This document shows, piece by piece, positions 1 through 10,229 of a stretch of 64,000 nucleotides of DNA. Numbering within the stretch: the stretch's first letter is position 1; every line of letters starts with the position of its first letter. Origin of the DNA: Dictyophora rubrovolvata (taxonomy: Eukaryota; Basidiomycota; Agaricomycetes; Phallales; Phallaceae); NCBI GenBank assembly GCA_029959195.1, contig CP114119.1, positions 124,001 through 188,000 on the forward strand. The letters are read 5' to 3'. Below the pieces are notes generated by a model. That model did not search any database, was not told where the DNA came from, and worked only from the letters and a program-made list of their open reading frames with translations. A program made the position numbers and the translations under genes.

Positions 1-487
1 TAAATTAGGAGACGTGAGAATTGAGGTTGTCGAGAAATAAAGATGAGCACACAAATCGTGTAATACAGTCGAATGAGGTCTTCCAGAGTAGATGCTGCCC
101 CTTTTCTCGAATAATTCTTTTGCAAGCTCATGCGAACTCACAAAAAGCATGGACGTGCCAAAAATGTTTATATGGACCAAATCGCCTACATAGCAAGCTA
201 AATATTATTTGAATAACATAGAAAAGAGACGGCGAACCATAATCTTTGGCCCATTCTTTGAGTGTTAGCCATTCTTTGCTTCTAGGAAAATCCAGTAAAT
301 TGCCAATGAGGCAGCGACCAGGCGGACCTGGCGGGAGTCTTAGGCCTGGTGATATGGTCAGTTTATTTAAATGACTGATCATGAACATACCCCGAGGAAT
401 GTAAGAGGTTTTCCAGTAATATATGAAGTAGAGAACAATTCCTGTCAGTCCGGTGTAAGCTAGCGTTGGAGTCGACAACGCAATCAT
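1..487 (-). CDS. Cytochrome P450, N-terminal part (cut by window edge)
   Basis: Membrane-anchored monooxygenase of the fungal microsomal type, likely ER-bound. Exon 1 starts at 487 with a hydrophobic anchor (LAYTGLTGIVLYFIYYW). A 44-bp-class intron follows, then the proline hinge LPPGPPGR and GNLLDFPRSKEWLTL. After another intron the reading continues as HELAKELFEKRGSIYSGRPH, the first helix region of P450s, and leaves the window at base 1. The heme-binding end is outside. Intron 1 falls at the same codon and phase as in the P450 at 17.6 kb (IPR-G), and the segments align closely, so the two are paralogues of one family. A longer reading frame runs to 778, but the start at 487 is the one matching the paralogue. 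Substrate unknown. Confidence 0.85.
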
Positions 488-1421
488 GTGGTGCCGCGTG
501 ATGCGTGAAAAGTATAGAGGAAGGAGTGCGAATAAGACTGATGGGTTATATATTGTGTTCCAATTCAATACAGTCACGAAGAAGGAGAAGGTCACGACTT
601 GGCGACCCATCGTGGTTTGAGTTCGAATTGGCCGCAGCTCGTAATCCCCAAGCATGAAATCATTAATCTCTACTTCTGTTTTTCCCCAGGAGGTAGTTTT
701 CTTCCCCTCTCCATTTAAAGAAGCTGCAAGGCTGCGAAAGGGTCCCAAGACAACCTGTTTCGCTTCTTGTATCGGCATCGGAAGTACTCGGAACCCATAT
801 TTAGTCTATGAAATACCAAGTGATTCGACCTTTGAGACCGGTTCAAACCAGTTCCCACCAGTTCGATTATCTAGACGATCTCAGTTCCAATTCAGTTCCC
901 GAACTAGTTTGAACCGGATACCGAAATGGATCCATCACTGTATGTTGCCTTTTAATTACGAACCAGACATGAAGGGGAATTCGAAGGGGAATTCGAAGGG
1001 GAATTCGAAGGACGTCGCGCCTTTAGTTTGCCTCCTGCTATTGGCCGACGAGTTCGATTATTCCCAGCATCGTAAGTAAATATAATGTTTACTTACCTAG
1101 CCGATATCTTTGTTTAAATCTTTTTCTCTCTCACACCGCAGGATGGTGTCGGGGTAGGTTGACACCTGGCAGGTCAAGTTGTACGTCCAAAAAATAACGC
1201 AAGGATAATTTTGAGTTGTATTGGTGAATCTCTGTGATGAAGGAAGAGGATATTTGAAGGGACTTATTTAAAATGGGCGCCTAATATTTACATACGGCAT
1301 ATTCCGATACTACTCTATTTACGATGCGGCGCCCTATCGGCACAAACGGCTACTGAATTCTATACAGTAGACAAACTCCTCACATAAATGTACATTTTAT
1401 TCTTTAAATTCTCAGAAGATT
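488..1421. other. Intergenic spacer, P450 promoter and urease 3' side
   Basis: No gene is supported here. Besides the 80-bp foldback it holds a 12-bp unit (GGGGAATTCGAA) repeated about three times at 974-1009. A near-perfect 9-bp hairpin, GTAAGTAAA and TTTACTTAC around a 7-nt loop, lies at 1072-1096. The reading frame at 654-1079 covers these repeats and has no recognisable domain. Confidence 0.5.
838..917. repeat. 80-bp foldback (inverted repeat) element
   Basis: A 17-nt arm at 838-854 (CCGGTTCAAACCAGTTC) is mirrored at 901-917 (GAACTAGTTTGAACCGG) with one mismatch. About 46 bp of CAGTTC-rich spacer lies between. The whole block would fold into a hairpin. It lies in the spacer between the P450 and urease genes. 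A miniature foldback element or a structured 5' region of the P450 gene are both possible. Confidence 0.6.
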
Positions 1422-4400
1422 TCAATACACATTATACAACCTTGTGAGAGCGACTTGTTCTGCCGGTTCAACGGTTACGACTTTTTCCTCTTTTCCTTGT
1501 CCAACTTTTACGATATAACTCTCGGGATCAACCGTGATTTGTGGTGTATAGGAATTCCATTTCATGTCACGTTTCTTGATTTTACGGCAGCCCTCGACTG
1601 CAATCGCCTTTTTCCTCAGCCCATATGAGTCAATAATCTTTAACTCCATCGAAATTGCGGATACGAAATGAACTGAATTGAGAGTTGCGGCAGAGGGGTG
1701 AGCGCCCCACATAGGTCGAGGAAGTACTGGTTGAACAGTGGGAATAGAGGCATTTGCGTCTCCCATCTAGAAAAGGATGAGACAATAATAAAGAAACACG
1801 GGAGTTTACTAGCCTGAGCACATATAATTACCCCGCCTTTTATGACTAGTTCGGGTTTTGACCCAAAGTTCTCGAACTTCCATAATACGAGGTCCGCCAG
1901 TGCGCCGGTTTGAACTTGACCAACTACATGACTGATCCCATGTGTCAAAGCCCTGAAAAGATTATTTGTGTTCGTATCTTGCTTGCGTGAGAAAACAAAA
2001 ACTAACGGGTTAATAGTATATTTCGAGATATATCGTTTCACCCGACCATTGTCTTTATTCGCTGTGTCGCCGAGCTCGGTCAATGGTCCATTGACAACCT
2101 TCATCTTCGAAGCCGTTCTCCACGTTCGGCTAATGACTTCTCCAATCCGCCCCATAGCTTGGGAATCAGAGCTAATCATAGATATCGCACCAAGGTCGTG
2201 TAGAACGTCTTCTGCGGCAACAGTTTGGCCACGAATACGAGACTCGGCAAAGGACACGTCTTCTGGAATTGAACGGGAGAGATGATGGCACACCATAAGC
2301 ATCTGATTTTGGGTTTGAATACAAATGTATCTTAAAGTAATATGATTGAATCGGACTGACATCTAAATGCTCATCTAAAGTATTTTTGGCGTATGGTCTG
2401 GTGGGATTGGTAGAGGACGGAAGTACGTCGTCTTGACCACAGACTACAATAATGTCGGGCGCATGACCACCGCCTGCGGTAATGTGGATCAACACTAAGC
2501 ACAGCTATAGCAAAGTAAAACTCACCAGCTCCTTCGGAATGATATGTATGTATAGTTCTCCCTCCAAACGCGTCGATAGTGTCTGGAAAAATTAACATCA
2601 TGTCCCACGATATACATTTAACAAGAGATCAAATAAACCTTGAACGAAGCCACTCTCATTCAATGTATCCGTGTGAATGTTTACCTTAAAAGAGACAAGT
2701 TATATCAGGTTTTCGAGATAAAACGGGATTGAAACAATACTGAACCTGAACATCATATTTGTCTCCGACATCCAAGCAATTTCTAATAGTCGCAGGAGTA
2801 CTTCCCCAATCCTGACCAGGAACATCAGCGGAGTTGAGTAACAATCTAAGAACACTAACCTCGTGCAGTTTCAGGCCACCGGCACCGGCTTTAACAATAT
2901 CTTCTAATGCTTCACGTCCCGAATCATTGCCTTTTCCTGTAAACAAGAAGTTTCCGGCCATAGAATCCACCGAAGCAAACATCTGTTGAAGATAGAATGG
3001 TGAAGGGGTACAGGTAGTCGCATTAGTTCCAGCACTAGGACCCGTGCCTCCACCGATGAATGTCGTCACTCCTACGTGGATTGGAAATCAGAAAAAACAG
3101 TGTAAAAAAGGGGTGAAAAGTGTCACAACCTGACGCTATTGCTTCCCAAATCTGCTGAGGACAAATATAATGGACATGTGCATCGACTGCACCAGCGGTA
3201 ATGATCAAATTCTCGCCGGCAATAACTTCGGTCCTGTCACCAATAATCATGCCAGGTGTCACTCCATCTTGTACATCTGGATTCCCAGCTTTTCCAATGC
3301 CTTTGATTTTACCGTCGGAGACACCGATGTCTGCCTTGGTGATACCCGAGTGGTCCACGATAAGAGCATTTGTAATTACCAAATCTAAGGCATCGGTGAC
3401 AGGCGAGGACATTTGACCCATTCCGTCTCGGATCGTTTTACCGCCTCCGAATTTGCATTCGTCACCATAGACCGTCTTTTGGAGGAAACCGCAATTCAAT
3501 CACTGAAAGAACCAGGGATATGATGGAGCCAGTTATACATACCTTATCTTCTTCAACTTCAATGATTAAGCCAGTATCTCCTAGCGTGACCCTATCACCC
3601 GTCGTGGGTCCAAACATACTAACGTAGGTAGCCCGGTCTACTACAGTATCTCGTTGAACAGGGACGACACTTTGATCGGGGATATGGGAAAAGCCTTCGT
3701 GCACAGACTTCCTAGCGATTTCATCTCTCCTGGATGGGTCAACTTTCCCAGACGCAATTCCATTTCCTCCCCGAATGACTTGCCTCCCGGCAATGGAACA
3801 TAAAGTAACGGTTTTAATGTCACCGGGTTCAAATCGCACGGCCGTTCCAGACGGAATATCCAGGCGCTTCCCATAGGCAAGACCGCGATCAAAGCAGAGT
3901 TTTCTATTGGTTTCAACAAAATGATAATGAGAACCTATCTAAGAAAAAAAAAGTTTACTGTCTGTCAGAAAACACGGAAGGTGTGACTCAGAGAGTTTGT
4001 CCACCTGAATTGGTCTGTCTCCATCGTTTTTGACACGTAGTCTAATTCTCTCTCTCCCTTTATTTATCACTATGGGGTCTTCGGCCAAAATCACTGCTCC
4101 CGGTGCTGCATCACGGGAATATGTACTTGGGTCCTCTAATGGGAACAAGTGCTGGGAAGGGATAGGAAGAAATGAGCCATATAATGCATTTTCGAGATTT
4201 CCATTAGGTGTGCATATGGGATCGTGTACGGTAACTAAAAAAACTCTATTTGCGTCTGAGCTATAACTATATGGCTGTCGGGTTTAGAATTCGAATTCGA
4301 ACGCACCCGTCATGGAATGTTCCTTCAACTTGAATAGTTTCAATGGTAGTTACCGCGTTTGATAATACGTGTCTTTTTCCAAGTATTTCTTTACCATGTT

Positions 4401-4623
4401 GCATAAGACCTGCGACGGAGTGCTCGCCATCACGGATTCTCTCGTGGAGCTGGTGGGAGATAAGAGCAATTGCTTCCGCGCGGTTGAGCTTCAAACCTCT
4501 CGCAAGTCGTTTTTGTGCAAGGAAACCCAGCTAATGAAGTTTCAAAAAGAAAACAATTAAACGTACATATAGACATACTTGCGAGATTATAAGTTTATCT
4601 TGATCTCGGGGCGTTATTCTCAT
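1422..4623 (-). CDS. URE1: Urease (fused gamma-beta-alpha, nickel-dependent)
   Basis: Cytosolic enzyme that hydrolyses urea to ammonia and carbamate. The single fungal chain carries the three bacterial subunits in order. The gamma part opens with [15 protein letters not shown] at 4623 and [12 protein letters not shown]. The beta part includes DGDRPIQV and [11 protein letters not shown]. The alpha part includes [17 protein letters not shown], the Ni-ligand motif [13 protein letters not shown], the Lys-containing [16 protein letters not shown] that is carbamylated in the family, [21 protein letters not shown] and [13 protein letters not shown]. The C-terminus is [10 protein letters not shown], typical of fungal and plant ureases. 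About ten short introns interrupt it. All expected ligand residues seen are present, so it appears functional. The accessory proteins UreD, UreF and UreG are not in the window. Confidence 0.96.
1767..1813 (-). other. GC-AG intron in the urease gene
   Basis: A 47-bp intron separates the conserved VIICAQ and [10 protein letters not shown]. The donor is CAG|GCTAGT and the acceptor TTCTAG|ATGGG. No GT donor nearby keeps the family sequence in frame: the nearest, four bases inside, shifts it. The strong CAG before GC fits the known consensus of rare GC-AG introns. Confidence 0.75.
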
Positions 4624-4660
4624 CGTGGAATGATTCGGAAGAGTGCATGAATCGCAGCAT

Positions 4661-4677
4661 GATAACCACTTTGATAA
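4661..4677. promoter_or_regulatory. Paired GATA boxes upstream of urease
   Basis: Two GATAA motifs (4661-4665 and 4673-4677) lie about 40-55 bp upstream of the urease start. A CACGTG lies about 70 bp upstream. Fungal nitrogen-catabolite genes are commonly controlled by GATA factors of the AreA/Nit-2 type. The link to regulation here is inferred from motif and position only. Confidence 0.45.
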
Positions 4678-5229
4678 CAGCTTCGGAAGCACGTGACACG
4701 TTCTCCACTTTTCTCATTCTAATGTCGTGTTTTTCTTTTTTTTTCTTTGCTTCGATAGAATTATCATCTGTTGACTTGAGCGAAAAGAAGTATATGTAAA
4801 ATGTAGTTTTTTTATCTACTTGGTCGAATTCGGATTAATCGGTGCAGCAGCGACTTCGACCCGCCGCCGCGAGTTGCTTTTCTAAATCAAATCTTTGGAG
4901 TTCCTAGTTAACTGGTCCGATGCGACGATGAAATCTGAGATTTGATCTCGGCAATTGGAGAGGACACCGGCCACCATCGCCTAAGAAAATAGTACAAAAA
5001 TAGTATTAAATAACATCAAATTACAAAGGGCTCTGCCCAATCGTAAAGCGTGATGACTGATGAAGCCCCATTGAAACTTCGTACTTAGGAATGAGTAATA
5101 TACTGGGCAATAAAAAAGGCTTCCTGACATGAGGAAACAATTGTGAATATAAGAGTAAAAAAAGCAGCAAAGGTAAGGATAGACAGAGGAGCATTAGCTG
5201 GACAAGGAAGAAAAGATTGAAAAAATGTA

Positions 5230-5297
5230 AGGCAGAGGGGGAGTTGAACCGATGACACAATATCTCCGTGGGATACACTGTACCGTTCAGACACAAT
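5230..5297 (-). pseudogene. tRNA-like relic with Pol III box A/B and T-run
   Basis: The minus strand carries a box-A-like TGTCTGAACGGTA, a near-consensus box B GGTTCAACTCC about 35 nt further on, and a run of six T about 10 nt after the apparent 3' end. The acceptor stem does not pair, the T-stem has only two pairs and the anticodon loop lacks U33, so it is not a working tRNA. A decayed tRNA or the head of a tRNA-derived SINE are the likely readings. Confidence 0.4.
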
Positions 5298-5770
5298 GTA
5301 CTTTATATGCTTATTCCTATCAACTGTATTATAATGCACTCACGCTGTTGGAACATTGAAGGCCCCATGATATATTCCATTCGTATTTTCCTGTTCTCAA
5401 CCTCAGAAAACAAATCAATATATTAGTTACTTTTTTCGAAATGATGTCTAGCTAGCGCTTTCACAATCTGTGGCAGCATGAAATGTTTGCACAGTCTTAT
5501 GGCTTTCTCGTAGAGCGCAGACCTGTTCAGTGGATAATCTTAATCATGACTCATCGACGTCGTAGGGCTTTGCATCGCGGGTTCGTCTCCCTGTTATGTC
5601 ACTTTTCTGTGACTTTTCAGTCACATTACTTTTTTTTTCAGCTAAAAAACCATCGTTATCGAGGGGATCCTATTGGTTTGTGATGCTCTAGTTCTCCCGC
5701 TTAATTATTTGTTACCTTTTCTAAGTTCAGATTTGTATATTTAGAACGTCGCCTATTTACAACAATTTTT

Positions 5771-6294
5771 TTAGGTTACTGGGGTCCTCCATCCCAAACA
5801 GGCAATCGATCTCATTTCACTAAGCGGGATCGGACCAATCGACTGAACACTGAAATCGTTGTCATGCTGTATTTTGTAATTCAAAGAACGACATACATAG
5901 CTCCGGGGCAGAGGAACGCCATGAGGTATAAAGTGGTTGAGTGCCAAGGGCACCCCAAAAGTTAGTTCGCGCGTACTCCAAAAAAAATTTAACGTGTCCC
6001 AACATGACACATAATGAAGAGAGCCTGCCCCGCAGAGATCATCTACTAAATAAAGGTTTAATAGCCATAACCAGACCTTACTCAACGCAATATATGATCG
6101 AGCTTTTCTGACATTCCTTAGCTCTTGTCGGTCCGTGAGGATGGTTTGGCGTTGCTTGAAGAATTTCGTGTAGATGTATTTCACGATGACAAGCTCGGGC
6201 TCTTGGAGAAAGAAAACTCCAATTACATATTAGATTGCTTACCTGGTCTGGATAGATTAACCACGAGCTGAATTTCAAGTCTTTTCCCAATCAT
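5771..6294 (-). CDS. Hypothetical small protein, three exons
   Basis: I do not recognise this protein. Reading from an ATG at 6294 gives MIGKRLEIQLVVNLSRP. A 41-bp intron follows, then an Arg/Lys-rich stretch (QRQTILTDRQELRNVRKARS), a 36-bp intron, and a last exon ending RSIACLGWRTPVT with the stop at 5771. Both introns have GT-AG borders and keep the frame open, which is the main support. The product is about 150 residues with no signal peptide or clear membrane segment. It could be a fragment of a longer gene. Function unknown. Confidence 0.45.
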
Positions 6295-7917
6295 TCCTGG
6301 GTTTGTCGTTGTTCGGGATTAAAAGGGTTCTCCGGATACAGTACACGAGGCATATGCATACAATTATGTACATACATAACTAAGGTGGAGATCTCAGATA
6401 TGTTGGTACAATAAGATAAATACAATCCAAACTTTTAACTACCCTATGGCCGTAGTAGCCCGAGCTCGAAAGGCTACTAAATCTATATGGGCCAAAAGAT
6501 CGTGGATTTCCGATCGTGCCATATTAAATACATTATAGGCTAATCCACTACAGTCACATGCATTCAAGGTGATGGCTACGAGTTCCATTTTAAGGGTACA
6601 TAGTATGTTGTGGTTACTTACAAGCACGAGTCTCAGGCTCGAACTCCCGTGAATATTGCTTGCGTCTGACGGCAGATTAATTTGTGGCGTAGCGTCTGGA
6701 TTTGGTCTGAGTCAGACTTAACCAGCTTAATTTGCATGATTTTTCTACAGCGTATGATTAAATCAATCGCAATGGGCTCTAATGATTGCATACTATGGCA
6801 CAAGTTAATTTGTAGTCATCATTTTAATGGCACCGGGCGAGTGGCTCTCCCGGGCCCCGACATGCAAGATAATTGACCATGAATAGTTGGAGACTTGGAG
6901 AAGACTGGTACATGCGTTAGGCTTTCTTAGCTGATAAACTTGGCCGGGTTTAGAAAATTATGATCTGACTGACATCATTTAACAGCGCAGCTGTCTCAAG
7001 TTCATCGAATGAGGCATATACATATTACATGGCTGATGTTTTTCCCGAGGTACTAGTATTATCCATGTGTTTCCCATTGCGTTTGCCTTTCACTGCAGAT
7101 ATTTTTGTCGTCGTCAAGAGCGCCATGATCTCATCATTCGAAGCAGCGTGCCAAATATACATATTACCTATAAATATCGGCACGTTGATGTTCGTTCCTC
7201 TCGGTTGGTTGAAAAAAGCAAAATTCGTGTGCTTGAATGGAGCCACAAAAATAAATATGATGGCATTGCATGTGATGAATTGAAAAAAAAAACGACTACA
7301 AAGTTTGATGAAATGCGTCCGCGGCGTAATGGTAGCAATTTCAACCCACGTGTTTACGTATATTAAACAGCCGACGGGTTTTATTAATTCATTATTTACA
7401 GACAAGAACTTTTTTTTTTACATCACAAATAAAAACTACGCCTTTGTGGCTGATACGTATACATACATACATGTACATACAGCACTTGAATATTTCACGT
7501 CTGATCCTAATTAAAGATTCCTAACACCGGCATTCCAATAATAATATTGGTTTCATCGGCCATCATCGATTTCTTTTATTATCATTTGAGGAGCATCGTT
7601 TTTGAGGTTAGAATACAGGAAAAAAATTTAAGAGTCTGATAGTCTACTATATGGAGGATAGTTCTAGCAATGACGTTCCGACAATCATGACTAGTGAGAT
7701 GATTTAGAGGGTATCCAAACAGAACCGGAAGCTAATGGTTTCTCGAAGACAAAAATACGCTGTATTTATATCTCGAGTGCATGGAGGACAATCGAGGTGA
7801 AAGGGAAAAAAAGGGAGGGGAACAAGCGAATCAAAAGTGATATTTTGAAGAAAAGAAAAAAAAAAAAACGACTATGTAAAATGGTGGTAATTCTGTCCTT
7901 GGCTTGAAATCTTGTCA
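6295..7917. other. Gene-poor spacer
   Basis: No gene is supported. A possible coding exon on the minus strand (6439-6600, ending in FRARATTAIG) has no family match I know. Frames on both strands at 7025-7405 shadow each other. A short TACATA repeat lies near 7460-7480, and an A-run flanks the chitin deacetylase 3' end. Confidence 0.35.
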
Positions 7918-9834
7918 TCACGAGCTTAAAACAATGGCAAGTGTGCTGGCAGTCAAAACTAGAAGGATGTGCTTGAGGGACGCGGTCAACGCGAAGCCAC
8001 TCGAGTGAGACGATCCACTACCAGTAGTACCACCGGTACCAGAACCGCCCCCGAATCCAGACGAGCTCATGTTCATACCACTCTGCGCAACAACTTCGGC
8101 AATGTTAGTGAAGGGACCTTTCCAGGACGTGGCAAATTTCGGGAGAGGCTGCGTGCGGGTTTCATTATAAGCCTCCGCCATATCAAGGTGTTGACATTCG
8201 ATTACTGATTGAAGCTGGAGAGAAAAACGTTATGGATAGAACACAATAATAAAGTTTGTCATGTAGTGACACTGACTGTTAATGTAGGATTCGTTGAACT
8301 CAGGGCTAAGGGGAGTGTGTATCCGACAGCGAGTTCAGCGGTCTGGGGGAACAAGTCATGTTCCAAAACAATGAATCCAGAGTTCAAGTTTCTGTCAAGC
8401 GGGAGTAAGATCCTCGGGAAAAAAAATGATACGTAATTCGCACGCACGTGGAGTTCTTGAGAATCATCTCAAATTGCTCGAGACACTGTTCTCCGGTGAC
8501 CTCTCCTGCAGGTATACGCCAATCATTGGTATCATATTGAGCCAATGTTTGAGCTTGAAATAACAAAGTCAATATCAATAAACATGAAGTTCAACTAATA
8601 CTACACGCACGATCACGAGTCCAGATTACAGTCTCCATTCCCATGGCAATAGCGATAGCTCTGACACGTTCGTCAACATCACCATAGGGAGGACGCCAGA
8701 ACGTAGGGGTTACTCCAATGGTGTCCTGTTATCGCCGACGCACGCAGGTCAGTTCAACGATTGCAATTATTTTGAATTGAAGCTTCTTACTTTGATTATT
8801 TCCCGGGCCATACCTAGCTCAGCAATGACTTCTAAAGTGCTGAGCCCGGTCATCTCCAAGTGGCGCCAAGTATGAACGCCAATTTGGTTGCCAGCCACAT
8901 ACGCTTCTACCAGGATGTTTGGATACCAATATGTATTGCCTCCGATGGCGAAGAACGTTGCGGTGAGATGGTTTTGTGCGAGATACTCATGTACCTGACG
9001 TAGAAGACTGGATCAGCGAACTCTCCGATAGCGCTGTACTTGTTGAGTAGATAACGTACCAAAGGAGAAAAAGGACTTGGGCCATCATCGAAGGTGACGC
9101 CCCAGTGTTCCTTGTCAGGGCAAGTGACAATGTCTGTTGGGTTGGTGCAACCACCACACGTCCACCAGCACCGGCTAGTGTCGCTGGCAGCTTCAGGATT
9201 TAGGGAGCAGATGGACTGGTTTGTGGTTGGGGGGATATCGGGAATTTCAACGCCTTCCAATTCTTTCAACCATTCACCCATGAGGGGATGATCAGTTGGC
9301 GCGGGCTCGGTAGGAGAAGGATACTTGGAGTGATCCAGGGTTGCTAGACGATAGTAATGAATGTTTTTTTAAAAAAAAACATAAAAAGAGAAGAGTAGAC
9401 TGAGTCAACTTACTTGACGGAAGAGGGGGGGCACCTGGATACGGACCTGGAGCACCAAGCGTAGGCTGGAAAGTGAATATCGGGGTGGAAGAGGGTTCTC
9501 CACTTGTGAGGTCGCTCAAAGGAGGGATATTGGGATTAGTCGCGGTTAGGGTTGCATCAGGAAGTGCCGACGTAGAAGCACTGGATACCGAGGACCGAGA
9601 GGCAGAAGGAACGACGGGACCGGCGAGACTACCTGGCGGAGTTGGCTGGGCGGGCGCAGGTGCAGCTTGGCCGGGCAAGGAGCTGGTTGAGGGGGGGCCG
9701 TTAGCAGCAGGAGGTGCAGCAACAGCAGCAAGCTGACGAGCAATGGCGCGGTGGTGGTGATGATGATAGTCAGCATGACCGCGAACAGTAGACAAAACGC
9801 CAAGCAGGAGCAAAGAGGACGAAGAAAATAACAT
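7918..9834 (-). CDS. Chitin deacetylase, secreted, GPI-anchored (CE4)
   Basis: Removes acetyl groups from cell-wall chitin to make chitosan. A signal peptide ([12 protein letters not shown]) is followed by ADYHHHHH and a Pro/Ser/Ala-rich linker. A cysteine-rich segment (RCWWTCGGC) precedes the NodB/polysaccharide-deacetylase domain. Motif 1 is [11 protein letters not shown] with the catalytic Asp, motif 2 is HTWRHLEMT (the metal-binding HxxxH), and motif 3 is [15 protein letters not shown]. The tail is Ser/Gly-rich and ends in the hydrophobic segment [17 protein letters not shown], a GPI signal. At least five introns interrupt it. It is divergent from the PAL gene. Domain order and motifs match basidiomycete Cda proteins, and no key residue is missing. 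Confidence 0.94.
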
Positions 9835-10229
9835 GGCGAATAATTAGTTTTTTTTGGGGATTCCCGAATAATTTTCTTGGTATTCTTTGCTATTCCTTTT
9901 TCTGTGTAGTAATGTAATATAATTCAGCGAATGAGAGGAGAAAAGACCGGACGGTTAACCAAGAGAGCGTGTAGGGGGGAGGTGATTGGTAAAAAACTGA
10001 GACAGAGAGAGAGATGGGAGTTGGATATCAACGGGTCACTGGTCACACCGTAGGAAAAAAAAAACTGCATTGACGCCCGTGGCGTAGTATATTATGTAAT
10101 TTGTAATTTCCAGTATTATTTCTAATTTTTTGTTCGTCCCTCGAATAGACGCCTGCAGAACCTCGTTTTGCATAAAACCAAACAGCCACCACCAAAAAAA
10201 ATAATGACAACAGCTTCACCAACATCATC
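9835..10229. promoter_or_regulatory. Divergent promoter between chitin deacetylase and PAL
   Basis: A 395-bp gap lies between two divergent start codons. It contains A-rich and GAGA-type stretches (ACAGAGAGAGAGA near 9999-10011) but no convincing TATA box. The region presumably serves both genes. Confidence 0.4.

Larger units (their letters stand above)
4624..5770. other. Urease upstream region and gene-free spacer
   Basis: Apart from the GATA boxes and a tRNA-like relic at 5230-5297 I see no gene. Short frames at 5021-5339 lack family features and overlap the relic. Confidence 0.4.

Noticed and set aside
128-778. Long frame extending the left-edge P450 upstream
   Set aside because: The paralogue starts at the residue corresponding to position 487; the upstream part is unlike a P450 leader.
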